Shown here: in pieces, positions 51,352 through 60,000 of the stretch
Layout: each line of letters opens with the position of its first letter
Position numbering within the stretch: position 1 is the stretch's first letter
Assembly (NCBI RefSeq): GCF_024054565.1
Contig: NZ_JAMXLR010000003.1
Location: 1-64,000, forward strand
DNA length: 64,000 nucleotides
Source of the DNA: Aeoliella straminimaris
GTDB taxonomy: Bacteria > Planctomycetota > Planctomycetia > Pirellulales > Lacipirellulaceae
Direction of reading: 5' to 3'
The notes under the pieces: model-generated
Told to the model about the DNA's origin: nothing
The model's input: only the letters and a program-made list of their open reading frames with translations
Databases searched by the model: none
Program-made: the position numbers and the translations under genes

Positions 51352-51702
51352 ATGATCGACAAAGCCCAAGCACTCGAGGATTCACGACCGAAGCGTCGCC
51401 TATTGCCAGTCGACGCCGAAGCATTGGGGCAGGCTGCCGAGTGCCTGCGGACGCTGGCTCACCCGGTGCGGATCCGCATGGTGCAGCTCCTGTTGCACGA
51501 CCGGTATACCGTAGGCGAGTTGGCCAAAGACTGTGGCGTGCTGGAAAACGTCGCTTCGGAACACCTGCGGCTGATGCAGCGATGCGGTTTCTTCACCAGC
51601 GAAAAGGTGGGGCGGCGAGTCTACTACAAGGTGGCCGAGCCGCATCTCGAGCGAATGCTGGATTGCATCGAGAACCGCTTCCAGCCTTGCGCGGCGAGCT
51701 GA
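51352..51702 (+). CDS. ArsR family transcriptional regulator of the sulfide operon
   Basis: A 116-residue winged-helix ArsR/SmtB protein: LRTLAHPVRIRMVQLLLH is the first helices, VGELAKDCGVLENVASEHLRLMQRCGFF the recognition region and VGRRVYYKVAEPH the wing. It has cysteines at 31, 61, 78, 105 and 113. Persulfide-sensing ArsR proteins such as SqrR and BigR use a pair of cysteines in the first and last helices; Cys31 and Cys105 are the natural candidates here but are not at the exact SqrR positions. Gene order with persulfide dioxygenase and SQR supports sulfide or persulfide sensing. GGAGG 6 bases before the ATG fixes the start. Confidence 0.9.
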   Translation: MIDKAQALEDSRPKRRLLPVDAEALGQAAECLRTLAHPVRIRMVQLLLHDRYTVGELAKDCGVLENVASEHLRLMQRCGFFTSEKVGRRVYYKVAEPHLERMLDCIENRFQPCAAS

Positions 51703-51835
51703 ATCGTATTTTTTTACCACCATATATCGCACTCTCGCTAGGTATTGATATGTTTGCTTCCATGTCCGAGAAGGCATCAATAGTCCGCGTCCTATCGACT
51801 GCTGCCAGACTGCCATTCCAGCGGGGAGTTTCCTC

Positions 51836-52621
51836 ATGCCAGGTATAGCCATTGTCGGTGGGATAGCCATTGGCTTTGCGCTGGGACTCACCGGCGGCGG
51901 GGGCGGCATCTTCGCCGTGCCACTGCTGGTGTACGGACTGAAACTGCCGGCGCGAGAAGCCGTGGGCGTCTCCCTGGCAGCCGTCGGCACCACAGCCCTG
52001 CTGGGCGCCCTGGGACGACTCCACCAAGGGCAGGCCGATCTTCGTACTGGACTGATCTTCGCGCTGGCAGGCATGATTGGCGCTCCCCTTGGCTCGCGAC
52101 TCTCGGCACTGCTTCCGGAGTCGATGCTGCTGGTGCTGTTTAGCGGTCTGATGTTAGTAGTTGCCGTGCGAATGTGGAACGCATCGAGAAGAAACCTTGC
52201 CAACGCGCAGTTCGTTTGTCAGCGCGACGAATCCGGGCGCCCGACGCTCGGCCCGCGATGCATTGCTCTGTTGAGCGCGCTGGGGCTGTCGACCGGCGTG
52301 CTATCGGGCATGTTTGGTGTGGGTGGTGGATTTGTCATCGTGCCGGCACTGGTCCTGCTCGGTGGACTGAGCATCCATGTTGCGGTGGCCACCTCCTTGC
52401 TGGTGATCTTTCTGATCAGCATCTCGGGCGTCACTTCCTACGTCCTTGGCGGTGGCAGCATTTCCTGGGCACTTACCGGTTTGTTTACCTTGGGAGGCGT
52501 CGTCGGGATGCAATTCGGCTCGCGCCTCTCCGCCCGCGTGTCGGGCCCCGTACTGCAACGAGTATTCGCCGCTGCGATGGTCGCGGTGGCCTGTTTTGTC
52601 GTCGTCAAATCCCTCGCCTGA
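51836..52621 (+). CDS. TauE/SafE family sulfite/sulfonate exporter
   Basis: A 261-residue membrane protein made of two homologous halves, each starting with a glycine-rich helix (GLTGGGGGIFAVPLLVYGL and GMFGVGGGFVIVPALVLLGG) typical of TauE/SafE (DUF81). About eight helices are present. Such proteins export sulfite or other small sulfur anions. In this operon it would remove sulfite made by the persulfide dioxygenase. It begins 133 bases after the regulator stop and ends 46 bases before the dioxygenase. Confidence 0.9.
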   Translation: MPGIAIVGGIAIGFALGLTGGGGGIFAVPLLVYGLKLPAREAVGVSLAAVGTTALLGALGRLHQGQADLRTGLIFALAGMIGAPLGSRLSALLPESMLLVLFSGLMLVVAVRMWNASRRNLANAQFVCQRDESGRPTLGPRCIALLSALGLSTGVLSGMFGVGGGFVIVPALVLLGGLSIHVAVATSLLVIFLISISGVTSYVLGGGSISWALTGLFTLGGVVGMQFGSRLSARVSGPVLQRVFAAAMVAVACFVVVKSLA

Positions 52622-52667
52622 GGCAGGCGAGTTAGAAGTTCCCATACCAGGCCAAAGGAGTTAAGTC

Positions 52668-54107
52668 ATGTTACTTCGTTACTTCTACGATCGCACGCTG
52701 GCCCACGCTTCCTACATGGTGGGATGCCAACGAGCCAAGAAGGCCTTGATTGTCGACCCTGGACGAGACATCGATCAGTACCTGGGCGCGGCGAAGCGGG
52801 AAGGCATGGAGATTGCCGCCGTGGCAGAGACGCACATCCATGCCGACTATGTCTCCGGTGCACGCGAGTTGGCCGACCGAGTGGGCGCGAAGCTGTACGT
52901 CTCGGACGAAGGACCCGACGACTGGAAGTACGGGTACGTCGCGAAGTACGACCATCACTTGTGCAAGGATGGCGACCGCTTCCAGTTGGGCAAGATCGAA
53001 CTGCAGGTCATGCACACACCGGGGCACACGCCCGAGAGCATTTCGTTCGTTCTCACCGACCATGGCGGTGGTGCAGATAAGCCGATGGGCATTTTTACAG
53101 GCGACTTCGTGTTCGTCGGCTCCATCGGGCGGCCCGACCTCCTGGAGGAAGCTGCCGGCATGAAAGGCACGGCCGAGATGGGAGCCCATCAGTTGTTCCA
53201 CTCGGCTCAGAAGTTCCGCGAACTTCCCGACCACATGCAGATGTGGCCGGCCCATGGTGCGGGCAGCGCATGCGGCAAGGGACTGGGGGCCATTCCGTCG
53301 TCGACGGTCGGCTACGAGAAGCTCTTTAACCCGGCACTGCAATTCGACGACGAAGAAGAGTTCGTAAAGTACATCCTGGCCGACCAGCCCGAGGCGCCAA
53401 AGTACTTTGCCGTGATGAAACGCGTGAACAAGGAAGGTCCTACTGTGCTGGGTGACCAACCGCTGCCACCGCACGTGGAAGCCGACTTGCTGGACGCCGC
53501 CCTCAAGGACGGCACGGTGGTCGACCTGTCAGAACCGAGTCAGTACGCTGAGGGGCACGCAGCGGGGACGCTGAACATTCCCGCGGGCATGCTGGCCAGT
53601 TGGGCAGGTTGGTTGGTCGACTACGACAAGCCGGTTTATCTCATCGCTGGCAACGATCAGTTGCCCGAGGCCGTGCGGGTGCTAAACAAGATTGGCGTCG
53701 ACCACGTGAAAGGAGTCTTCGCGCCGAAGGATCTCACCGCGGCAGGCGCCATGGGGCAAACTTACCCCAACGCGACCCCCGAGCAGCTGGCCGATCGCAT
53801 CGCTTCGGGTAAAGTCAGCCTGCTGGACGTTCGCGGACAGGGTGAATGGAACACCGGGCACATTCCGCAGGCCGAGCATCGCTTCCTGGGCAAGCTGCCT
53901 GACAACCTGGCGGGTATCGATCGCAGCAAGCCGGTGGTGGCCCAGTGCCAGAGCGGCCGACGGTCGGCCATCGCCACCAGCGTACTGCAAAACGCCGGGC
54001 TGGAAGTCATCAACATGGCCGGCGGTTTCGGCGCCTGGAGCGAGGCTGGTTTGCCAGTCGATCTCCCCAACGGCGCTTGCGACTCCGTCGCATGTGCGTC
54101 GGTGTAA
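52668..54107 (+). CDS. CstB-like persulfide dioxygenase fused to two rhodanese domains
   Basis: A 479-residue enzyme. Residues 1 to about 250 are a metallo-beta-lactamase fold of the ETHE1 type: iron ligands His56, His58 in THIHADYVSG with Asp60, His116 in MHTPGHTPES, and an Asp in FTGDFVF. It should oxidise a persulfide to sulfite with O2. Two rhodanese domains follow. The first (about 265-360) has no active-site Cys (YLIAGNDQLPEAV); the second has one at about residue 427 (VVAQCQSGRRSA). This is the layout of Staphylococcus CstB. The Tyr after HAD replaces the His found in many MBL enzymes but is common in this subgroup. GGAG precedes the ATG. Confidence 0.93.
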   Translation: MLLRYFYDRTLAHASYMVGCQRAKKALIVDPGRDIDQYLGAAKREGMEIAAVAETHIHADYVSGARELADRVGAKLYVSDEGPDDWKYGYVAKYDHHLCKDGDRFQLGKIELQVMHTPGHTPESISFVLTDHGGGADKPMGIFTGDFVFVGSIGRPDLLEEAAGMKGTAEMGAHQLFHSAQKFRELPDHMQMWPAHGAGSACGKGLGAIPSSTVGYEKLFNPALQFDDEEEFVKYILADQPEAPKYFAVMKRVNKEGPTVLGDQPLPPHVEADLLDAALKDGTVVDLSEPSQYAEGHAAGTLNIPAGMLASWAGWLVDYDKPVYLIAGNDQLPEAVRVLNKIGVDHVKGVFAPKDLTAAGAMGQTYPNATPEQLADRIASGKVSLLDVRGQGEWNTGHIPQAEHRFLGKLPDNLAGIDRSKPVVAQCQSGRRSAIATSVLQNAGLEVINMAGGFGAWSEAGLPVDLPNGACDSVACASV

Positions 54108-54113
54108 TCATTG

Positions 54114-54136
54114 GCCGCCCCCCCTGCGGGGGCGGC
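54114..54136 (+). terminator. GC-rich hairpin inside the sulfide operon, possible attenuator
   Basis: GCCGCCCCC (54114-54122) pairs exactly with GGGGGCGGC (54128-54136) around a 5-base loop, followed by GTTTCTTC. It stands 7 bases after the dioxygenase stop and before the DUF1641 gene. The weak T tract suggests partial termination or protection of the upstream mRNA. Confidence 0.55.
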
Positions 54137-54161
54137 GTTTCTTCATACAAGGCCTGTCGCC

Positions 54162-54902
54162 ATGAACGATCTCGCAACCAATCCCAGCGACGCCGCTTGT
54201 CTGCCGCCGTCGGCTCGCGACGTCGCGCGACTTTCCGAGCAGTTGGACGAACTCAATGCCCGGCTACTGAAGCTCGACCATGTGCAGCAGTCGCTGGAGT
54301 CGATTGCGGCTATTTCGGTCGACGTAGCCGACGAACAAGCCCAACGCTGCGGCGACACCGATCGGCGTATCGCCCAGGCCATGGCGCTCGTCGAACGGCT
54401 TACCCGCCCCGAAGCGTTGGCAGCTCTCAACAATCTGGCTGAACGTGCGCCACAACTCGAGTACCTGCTGTCGCTAGTCGACACTGCACCCGACGCGCTC
54501 GCCATGTTCACCGACGTCGTAGACGACTGGGCGCAGTCTTATAGCGAGCAAGGTGTCGATCTGATCGAGGCGGTGCGGCGCGGAATTCGCGCAGCGGTCT
54601 GGCTCGGCGAGCGGATCAGCGAGCAGGAACTCGAACGGCTTGGCACGCTACTACGGTCCGACATGCTCGATCCCAACGCCCTGGCTGTCGTGGCTAACGC
54701 CGCCACCGCACTGGCACAGACCCAGCAGGCCACTCACCAGTCCGATCGGCCACAAAAAGCGGGTCTGTTGTCCGGACTACGGGCGTTGTCCAACCCACGA
54801 ACCCAACAGTCGCTGGCGTTCGCTATTCAATTCTCCCAAGCGTTTGGCGACTTGGTCGGCCAATCCTGCTGCGGCTCCACGGAAAGTGAGGATTCTCGAT
54901 GA
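54162..54902 (+). CDS. DUF1641 family protein
   Basis: A 246-residue soluble helical protein. DUF1641 proteins are often encoded next to sulfide:quinone oxidoreductases and also next to formate dehydrogenases; their role is unknown, a scaffold or maturation factor being likely. The first third is coiled coil (RLSEQLDELNARLLKLDHVQ), the DUF1641 core includes ELERLGTLLRSDMLDPN, and it ends with GQSCCGSTESEDSR. Its last four bases overlap the ATG of the sulfide:quinone oxidoreductase, so translation is probably coupled. Confidence 0.88.
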   Translation: MNDLATNPSDAACLPPSARDVARLSEQLDELNARLLKLDHVQQSLESIAAISVDVADEQAQRCGDTDRRIAQAMALVERLTRPEALAALNNLAERAPQLEYLLSLVDTAPDALAMFTDVVDDWAQSYSEQGVDLIEAVRRGIRAAVWLGERISEQELERLGTLLRSDMLDPNALAVVANAATALAQTQQATHQSDRPQKAGLLSGLRALSNPRTQQSLAFAIQFSQAFGDLVGQSCCGSTESEDSR

Positions 54903-56086
54903 GCACACACCATCACATCGTCGTCGTCGGCGGAGGGGCCGCGGGCATCTCCGTCACATCGCGGCTGCTGCGGGCGCTACCGGACGTCGACATTGCGGTC
55001 ATCGATCCGGCGACGTACCACTACTACCAGCCGATGTGGACTCTGGCCGGCGGCGGCATCTTCCCCCGCGAGAACTCGCGCCGCAACGAAGAGGATGTCA
55101 TCCCTGTCGGGGCCCAATGGCTACAAGATGCGGTCGAGTCGTTCGACCCCGAAAACAACCTGCTGCGTATTCATGGTGGCAGTCAGGTGAGTTACGACTT
55201 CCTGGTCGTCGCACCGGGGTTGCAAATAAACTGGGACGCCATTCCCGGCCTGCGCGAATCGATCGGTAACAACGGCGTCTGCAGCAACTATTCGTTCGAG
55301 ACCGTTCAGTCGACCTGGGACAACATCCGCAACTTCCAAGGTGGTACCGCCTTGTTCACACATCCGGTGGGTGCCGTGAAGTGCGGCGGCGCACCGCAGA
55401 AGATCTGCTACCTGGCTGAAGATTATTTCCGCCGCGCCGGTATTCGCGACCGCTGTAACATCGTCTTCAGCATCGCCAAGAATGTCATTTTCGACTCCCC
55501 CCGTTACGCCCAAACGTTACTCCAAGTGGTTGAGCGAAAAGAGATCGACGTGCGATACAGCATGGAATTAAAGGAAGTGCGAGGCGAACAGCGTCAAGCC
55601 GTGCTGCAGCAGGTGGGTGGCGACGAGCGCGTTGTCATCGACTACGACATGCTGCACGTCACGCCCCCCATGGGCCCACCCGACTTCGTCGCTAACAGCC
55701 CCCTGGGCGACGAGTCGGGTTGGGTCGATGTCGACAAGCACACGTTGCAGCACACACGATACCCCAACGTCTTCGGACTAGGCGATGCTTCCAGCCTGCC
55801 GACGTCGAAGACGGCGGCCGCCATTCGCAAGCAGGCGCCCACACTCGTGGCCAACCTGCTGGCCGCCATCGACGGCGAGCCGCTCCGCGCCAGCTACGAC
55901 GGCTACACCTCCTGCCCGCTGGTAACGGGTTACAACAGTATGGTGCTGGCAGAGTTCGACTACGACAAGCAGCCGCAAGAGACCTTCCCATTCGACCAGT
56001 CGGAAGAACGGTTCAGCATGATGCTGCTCAAAGAGTACGGTCTCCCCGCCCTGTACTGGCATGGCATGCTCAAGGGCCGCGCATAA
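54899..56086 (+). CDS. sqr: Sulfide:quinone oxidoreductase, type II-like
   Basis: A 395-residue flavoprotein. It begins with the FAD-binding motif VVVGGGAAGISVTSRLL. The redox cysteines are likely Cys162 (VKCGGAPQK) and Cys339 (YTSCPLVTG), with FGLGDASSLPTSKTAAAIR as the second FAD segment. The sequence resembles the mitochondrial-type (type II) SQR, which oxidises H2S to persulfide and passes electrons to quinone at the membrane; the C-terminal helices should anchor it. The product feeds the persulfide dioxygenase encoded upstream. Start overlaps the DUF1641 stop (ATGA). Confidence 0.93.
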   Translation: MSTHHHIVVVGGGAAGISVTSRLLRALPDVDIAVIDPATYHYYQPMWTLAGGGIFPRENSRRNEEDVIPVGAQWLQDAVESFDPENNLLRIHGGSQVSYDFLVVAPGLQINWDAIPGLRESIGNNGVCSNYSFETVQSTWDNIRNFQGGTALFTHPVGAVKCGGAPQKICYLAEDYFRRAGIRDRCNIVFSIAKNVIFDSPRYAQTLLQVVERKEIDVRYSMELKEVRGEQRQAVLQQVGGDERVVIDYDMLHVTPPMGPPDFVANSPLGDESGWVDVDKHTLQHTRYPNVFGLGDASSLPTSKTAAAIRKQAPTLVANLLAAIDGEPLRASYDGYTSCPLVTGYNSMVLAEFDYDKQPQETFPFDQSEERFSMMLLKEYGLPALYWHGMLKGRA

Positions 56087-56365
56087 GCGGCTGGCAACAC
56101 CAACGGCGACTTCGGGATTTCGGGTTCTACCGTTGGCCAGCGAGCCAGCCGCACTTGATCGTGGCGCCAGTATGAACACAATGAATAGTGTCCACTCGCA
56201 GTCCCCACTGCCGTGTCCACAACAGTGCTGCGGTGTGACATGCTTGCGGCGACATGCCTCCATTTAGTACGTGTAAGCTGAAGGGAGTGCCAGAGGCCTG
56301 GGACGAAAGCAACATCAACCACGACCAGGTGGTTCGTTGTCGCCACGAATGGAGCGGAACTCGCA

Positions 56366-56782
56366 ATGGATACTCTCAACCAACTCCGCTCACTGCATCA
56401 TGGTGATTGCGTGGTGTGTGGTGATTCTCATGAGCATGGGTTGAAGCTACAGTTTCGCGTCACCAATCCACATGAGGTCTCGGCATCGTTCGATTGTGAT
56501 GAAGCATTCCAAGGCTATGCAAACATGCTGCACGGAGGTGTCATCAGCGGGCTATTGGACGGCGCCATGACAAACTGCTTGTTCGCCCAGGGGCACGTTG
56601 CCGTCACGGGCGAGCTTCGAGTGAAGTTTCGACATCCAGTCGCGACCGCAAGCAGGGCCACGATACGAGCGTGGATTGTCGAGAACCGACCGCCGTACTA
56701 CTTGCTCAATGCCGAACTGACCCAAGAGGGGCAACTAAAAGCCAAGGCGGAGGGTAAGTTCATCGAACGCCCTGCCGCTTAG
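56366..56782 (+). CDS. PaaI-type hotdog thioesterase
   Basis: A 138-residue hotdog-fold protein of the PaaI/YbaW thioesterase type. The motif around the active site is GYANMLHGGVISGLLDGAMT; the strand VTGELRVKFRHPV follows. It probably hydrolyses an acyl-CoA thioester; the substrate is unknown. The N-terminal CVVCGDSHEHGL with its two cysteines is also seen in related proteins. A 279-base gap separates it from sqr, so it is likely independent of the sulfide operon. Confidence 0.85.
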   Translation: MDTLNQLRSLHHGDCVVCGDSHEHGLKLQFRVTNPHEVSASFDCDEAFQGYANMLHGGVISGLLDGAMTNCLFAQGHVAVTGELRVKFRHPVATASRATIRAWIVENRPPYYLLNAELTQEGQLKAKAEGKFIERPAA

Positions 56783-57033
56783 CATCACCTCTGTTTCAAA
56801 CAGTCCGCCGGTCGGATTCGCAATAAGACTGGTACTGCACCGACATGCTACGGCTCCAGCAAGCTTGTCCAGGACCGCTGCAATCGACGGCGCCCAACAT
56901 GTAGTCGTTGCTGGAATTATCTAGCCCCTTGTGCAACAATGACCGCGCACACCGATGCGAGTGTTTTGGTGGCGGAGAGTCTATGTGTCGCTGCCCGAAC
57001 TTCTGGGTTCTCTTTTCCAGTAGGAGGTGGAAG

Positions 57034-60000
57034 ATGTCTGGGCCAGTCGACTCAGAGCGCATGGTACGATCATTGAACACACTGTTGGTGCTATTGGCAT
57101 TCTTCTTCGCTGCAGCGAGTGCCACAGCGCAACTGACCGCGACCTGGACCGGCGCCGGCGGCGACAACAGCTACTCCAACGCGGACAATTGGGACACGGC
57201 CCTGGCGCCCATTAACGACCTGTCTAACACGTACAACGTCGTCATCCCCGCGGGCGCGACAATCAACTACGACGTCACAGGCACTGGCAATCAGGTGGAC
57301 AGCCTTGCCCTGGCCGATGGAAGCACGCTCGTAATGGGTTCACCCAGCCTGGCACTCGAGGTGCTCGGCACCGCGAGCCTGGCTGGAACAATCAACGCAG
57401 CGGACGGTAGCCTGACGGCCGCCGCGTTAAGTTCGTCATTCACTGGCACACCACACCTGATGGCCAGCGGTGGCGGAACCATCCACGTTGCGGCCCCCAC
57501 TTTCTCGGCGACTTACACCGGCACCCAAGTCATCTTCGACGCCGACGGTGTCGGCTCCGTCATTATGCTCAACACCATGGACGCGTTGATCGTGGACGAG
57601 TCGACGTCGTTCACCGATCCGCTCACGATACGCGCCACCAACGGAGGCGTTATCGACCTGTCGGCCGTCGAGTCGGCCACCAGCAGCGACCGCCTCGACT
57701 TTGTGGTTGCCACGGGCGGCAACATCGACCTGCCTTCGCTACTCAGCACTTCGGGCGTGCGATTCCAAATCGACAAAGCAATTTACAGCCTTCCGGCATT
57801 GGGCAGCTCCACGAACACCATCTTCGACGCAGCTTCCGGTACCACGCTCAGTGCTCCGCAACTCAGCAGCATGTCGAATTCCACGGTAACCCTGGCCGAT
57901 GGCGCCGCATTGGACACACCAAACCTCAGCAGCTTCCAATCCAGCACGATTACCCTCACACCTACTCGCACCTTTACGACGGACGGACTGGTGAACATCG
58001 ACAGTTCGCGTTTCTTTCTACAAGCCGGTGCGGTATTCGATCAGGTCACGGCCACCAGCTACACAGGCAACTTCTCAGGTGCCCAAACAATGCTGGATTC
58101 CAATGGACCAGGCAGCGACCTAGACCTCTCGTCACTTACCAGTCTGACCGTAAATGAGAATACTTCGTTCGAAGACGTCATAACCGTCCGCGCCGCGGAC
58201 GGAGGGCTCATCGACCTGTCGAACGTTACGTCGATTCAGGCCAATGACCTGCTGGAACTGGAGATTCAAACTTCAGGCCACATCGACCTGAGCGCGTTGA
58301 CCTCCACGCAGCGAGTGCTGTTTGACATCGACGTGACTACCTACACCACTCCAGTACTCGCAACCGCAGCCAACACTCGCTACGAAGTGGGCCCCGCGGC
58401 CACGCTCGACCTGCCGATGCTCTTGCAACAGGACGGCGGCAACATCACGCTGTCCGCCGACGCGACGCTCAACGCCCCTTCGCTGACGCACCTGAACAAC
58501 ACCACGTTTACCGCCGAAACGAATGCCACGTTCAACGCGCCACTGGTAACCGACTTCGCAGGCAGTACGGCGACCATCTCACCAGATTTCACCTTTACGA
58601 CCCGCCAACTCTCGCATATCGATAACGCGCGATTTTTCGTCGAAGGAGGAAAGGTGTTTGGCGAAGTCACGGCCACTTCGTACACGGGCAATTTCTCCAA
58701 CGGATCACAAACGCTGTTTCAAGCAGACGGAGCCGGCAGTCGGCTGGACCTTTCCTCGCTGACCAGTTTCGAGGCAAATGAAACGACCTCGTTCGAAGAC
58801 CCATTGTACGCCCGAGCTATCAACGACGGGATCATCGATCTCTCGTCAATCGAGTCGGCAGTGAGCAGCGACCTGCTGGTTTTCGAGATAGCGTCGAGTG
58901 GGCAAATCGATCTCAGCTCGCTGATCAGCACCAGTCGAGTGCGATTCGATGTTGATGTGGCCACGTTCGAGCTTCCTTCGCTGGAGACGGCCGCCAGTTC
59001 ACAGTTTTTGGTTGCCACCGGCGCAACGGTCGATGCGCCACTGCTTGCCGCGGTCAGTGGTTCCACCCTCGATGTTTCCGATGGCGGTGCCCTGCTTGCG
59101 ACCAATCTGACCAGCCTGACGGACAGCCTGGCGACGTTCACCGCGTCCAACTCGATCCAGACCGCCAAGCTGATCAACATCGACGGGTCGCGGTTCTTCG
59201 TCGAGGCAGGTGGCGTATTCGATGCCGCGACTGCAACTGGTTACACCGGCAACTTCAGTGGCGAGCAAACCATCATGCAGGCAACCGGCACCGGCTCGGT
59301 GCTCGATTTGTCCTCGCTCAGTAGTTTGGTGGTGACCGAGAACACCTCGTTCGACGACCCGCTTACGGTACGAGCGGCCGACCAGGCGACGATCGACTTG
59401 TCCAGCGTGGCCAATGCTTCCAGCAACGACCGCCTGCGTTTCGTCGCCGAAAGCAATAGTCGGATCGACCTGGGAGCACTGCAATCGGCCAGTCTGATCG
59501 ATTTCCATGTCGAGTCGGGCGGACGCATCGAGGTCGGCTCCGTCTCGTCCGGCGACTCGGTAAATATCTTGGTCACCGATTCCGATAGTCGCTTCATCGC
59601 CCACGGCGACGTGCTGATCGACCCTGACAGTACGCTCAGCGTGAGCAATGGAGGGGTATTGATCCTGCAGGGCGATTATCGCTTCGAGCAGATCGACGAA
59701 GGCAACATTGCGTTCGACGCGGGCGTTTTGCGGTTTGAAGGATCCGGCGTGCAAGAGATGGAAGTCGCCGGCCTCGACAGCGGTGTGGGCGGTGCAACCA
59801 GCGGTAATTTTGGAACGGCGCAGCTCGTCATCGGAACCGCCACGGAACGCAACTCTGTCGAATTGATCGACGCCATCGACAACGGCAACCGGGGCATCGG
59901 CGGTGAGGCCGAGGCGCTCTACCTCTACGGCCTCGGCGGACCGACCGGCCTAAAAATACTCAATGGCTCCGCGTTGGTGCTCAACGGACTGAACGTGTAT

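Noticed and set aside
50914-51369. 151-codon minus-strand frame before the ArsR gene
   Set aside because: No ribosome site, Pro/Leu/Arg-rich composition and overlap with the near-consensus promoter and start of the ArsR gene.
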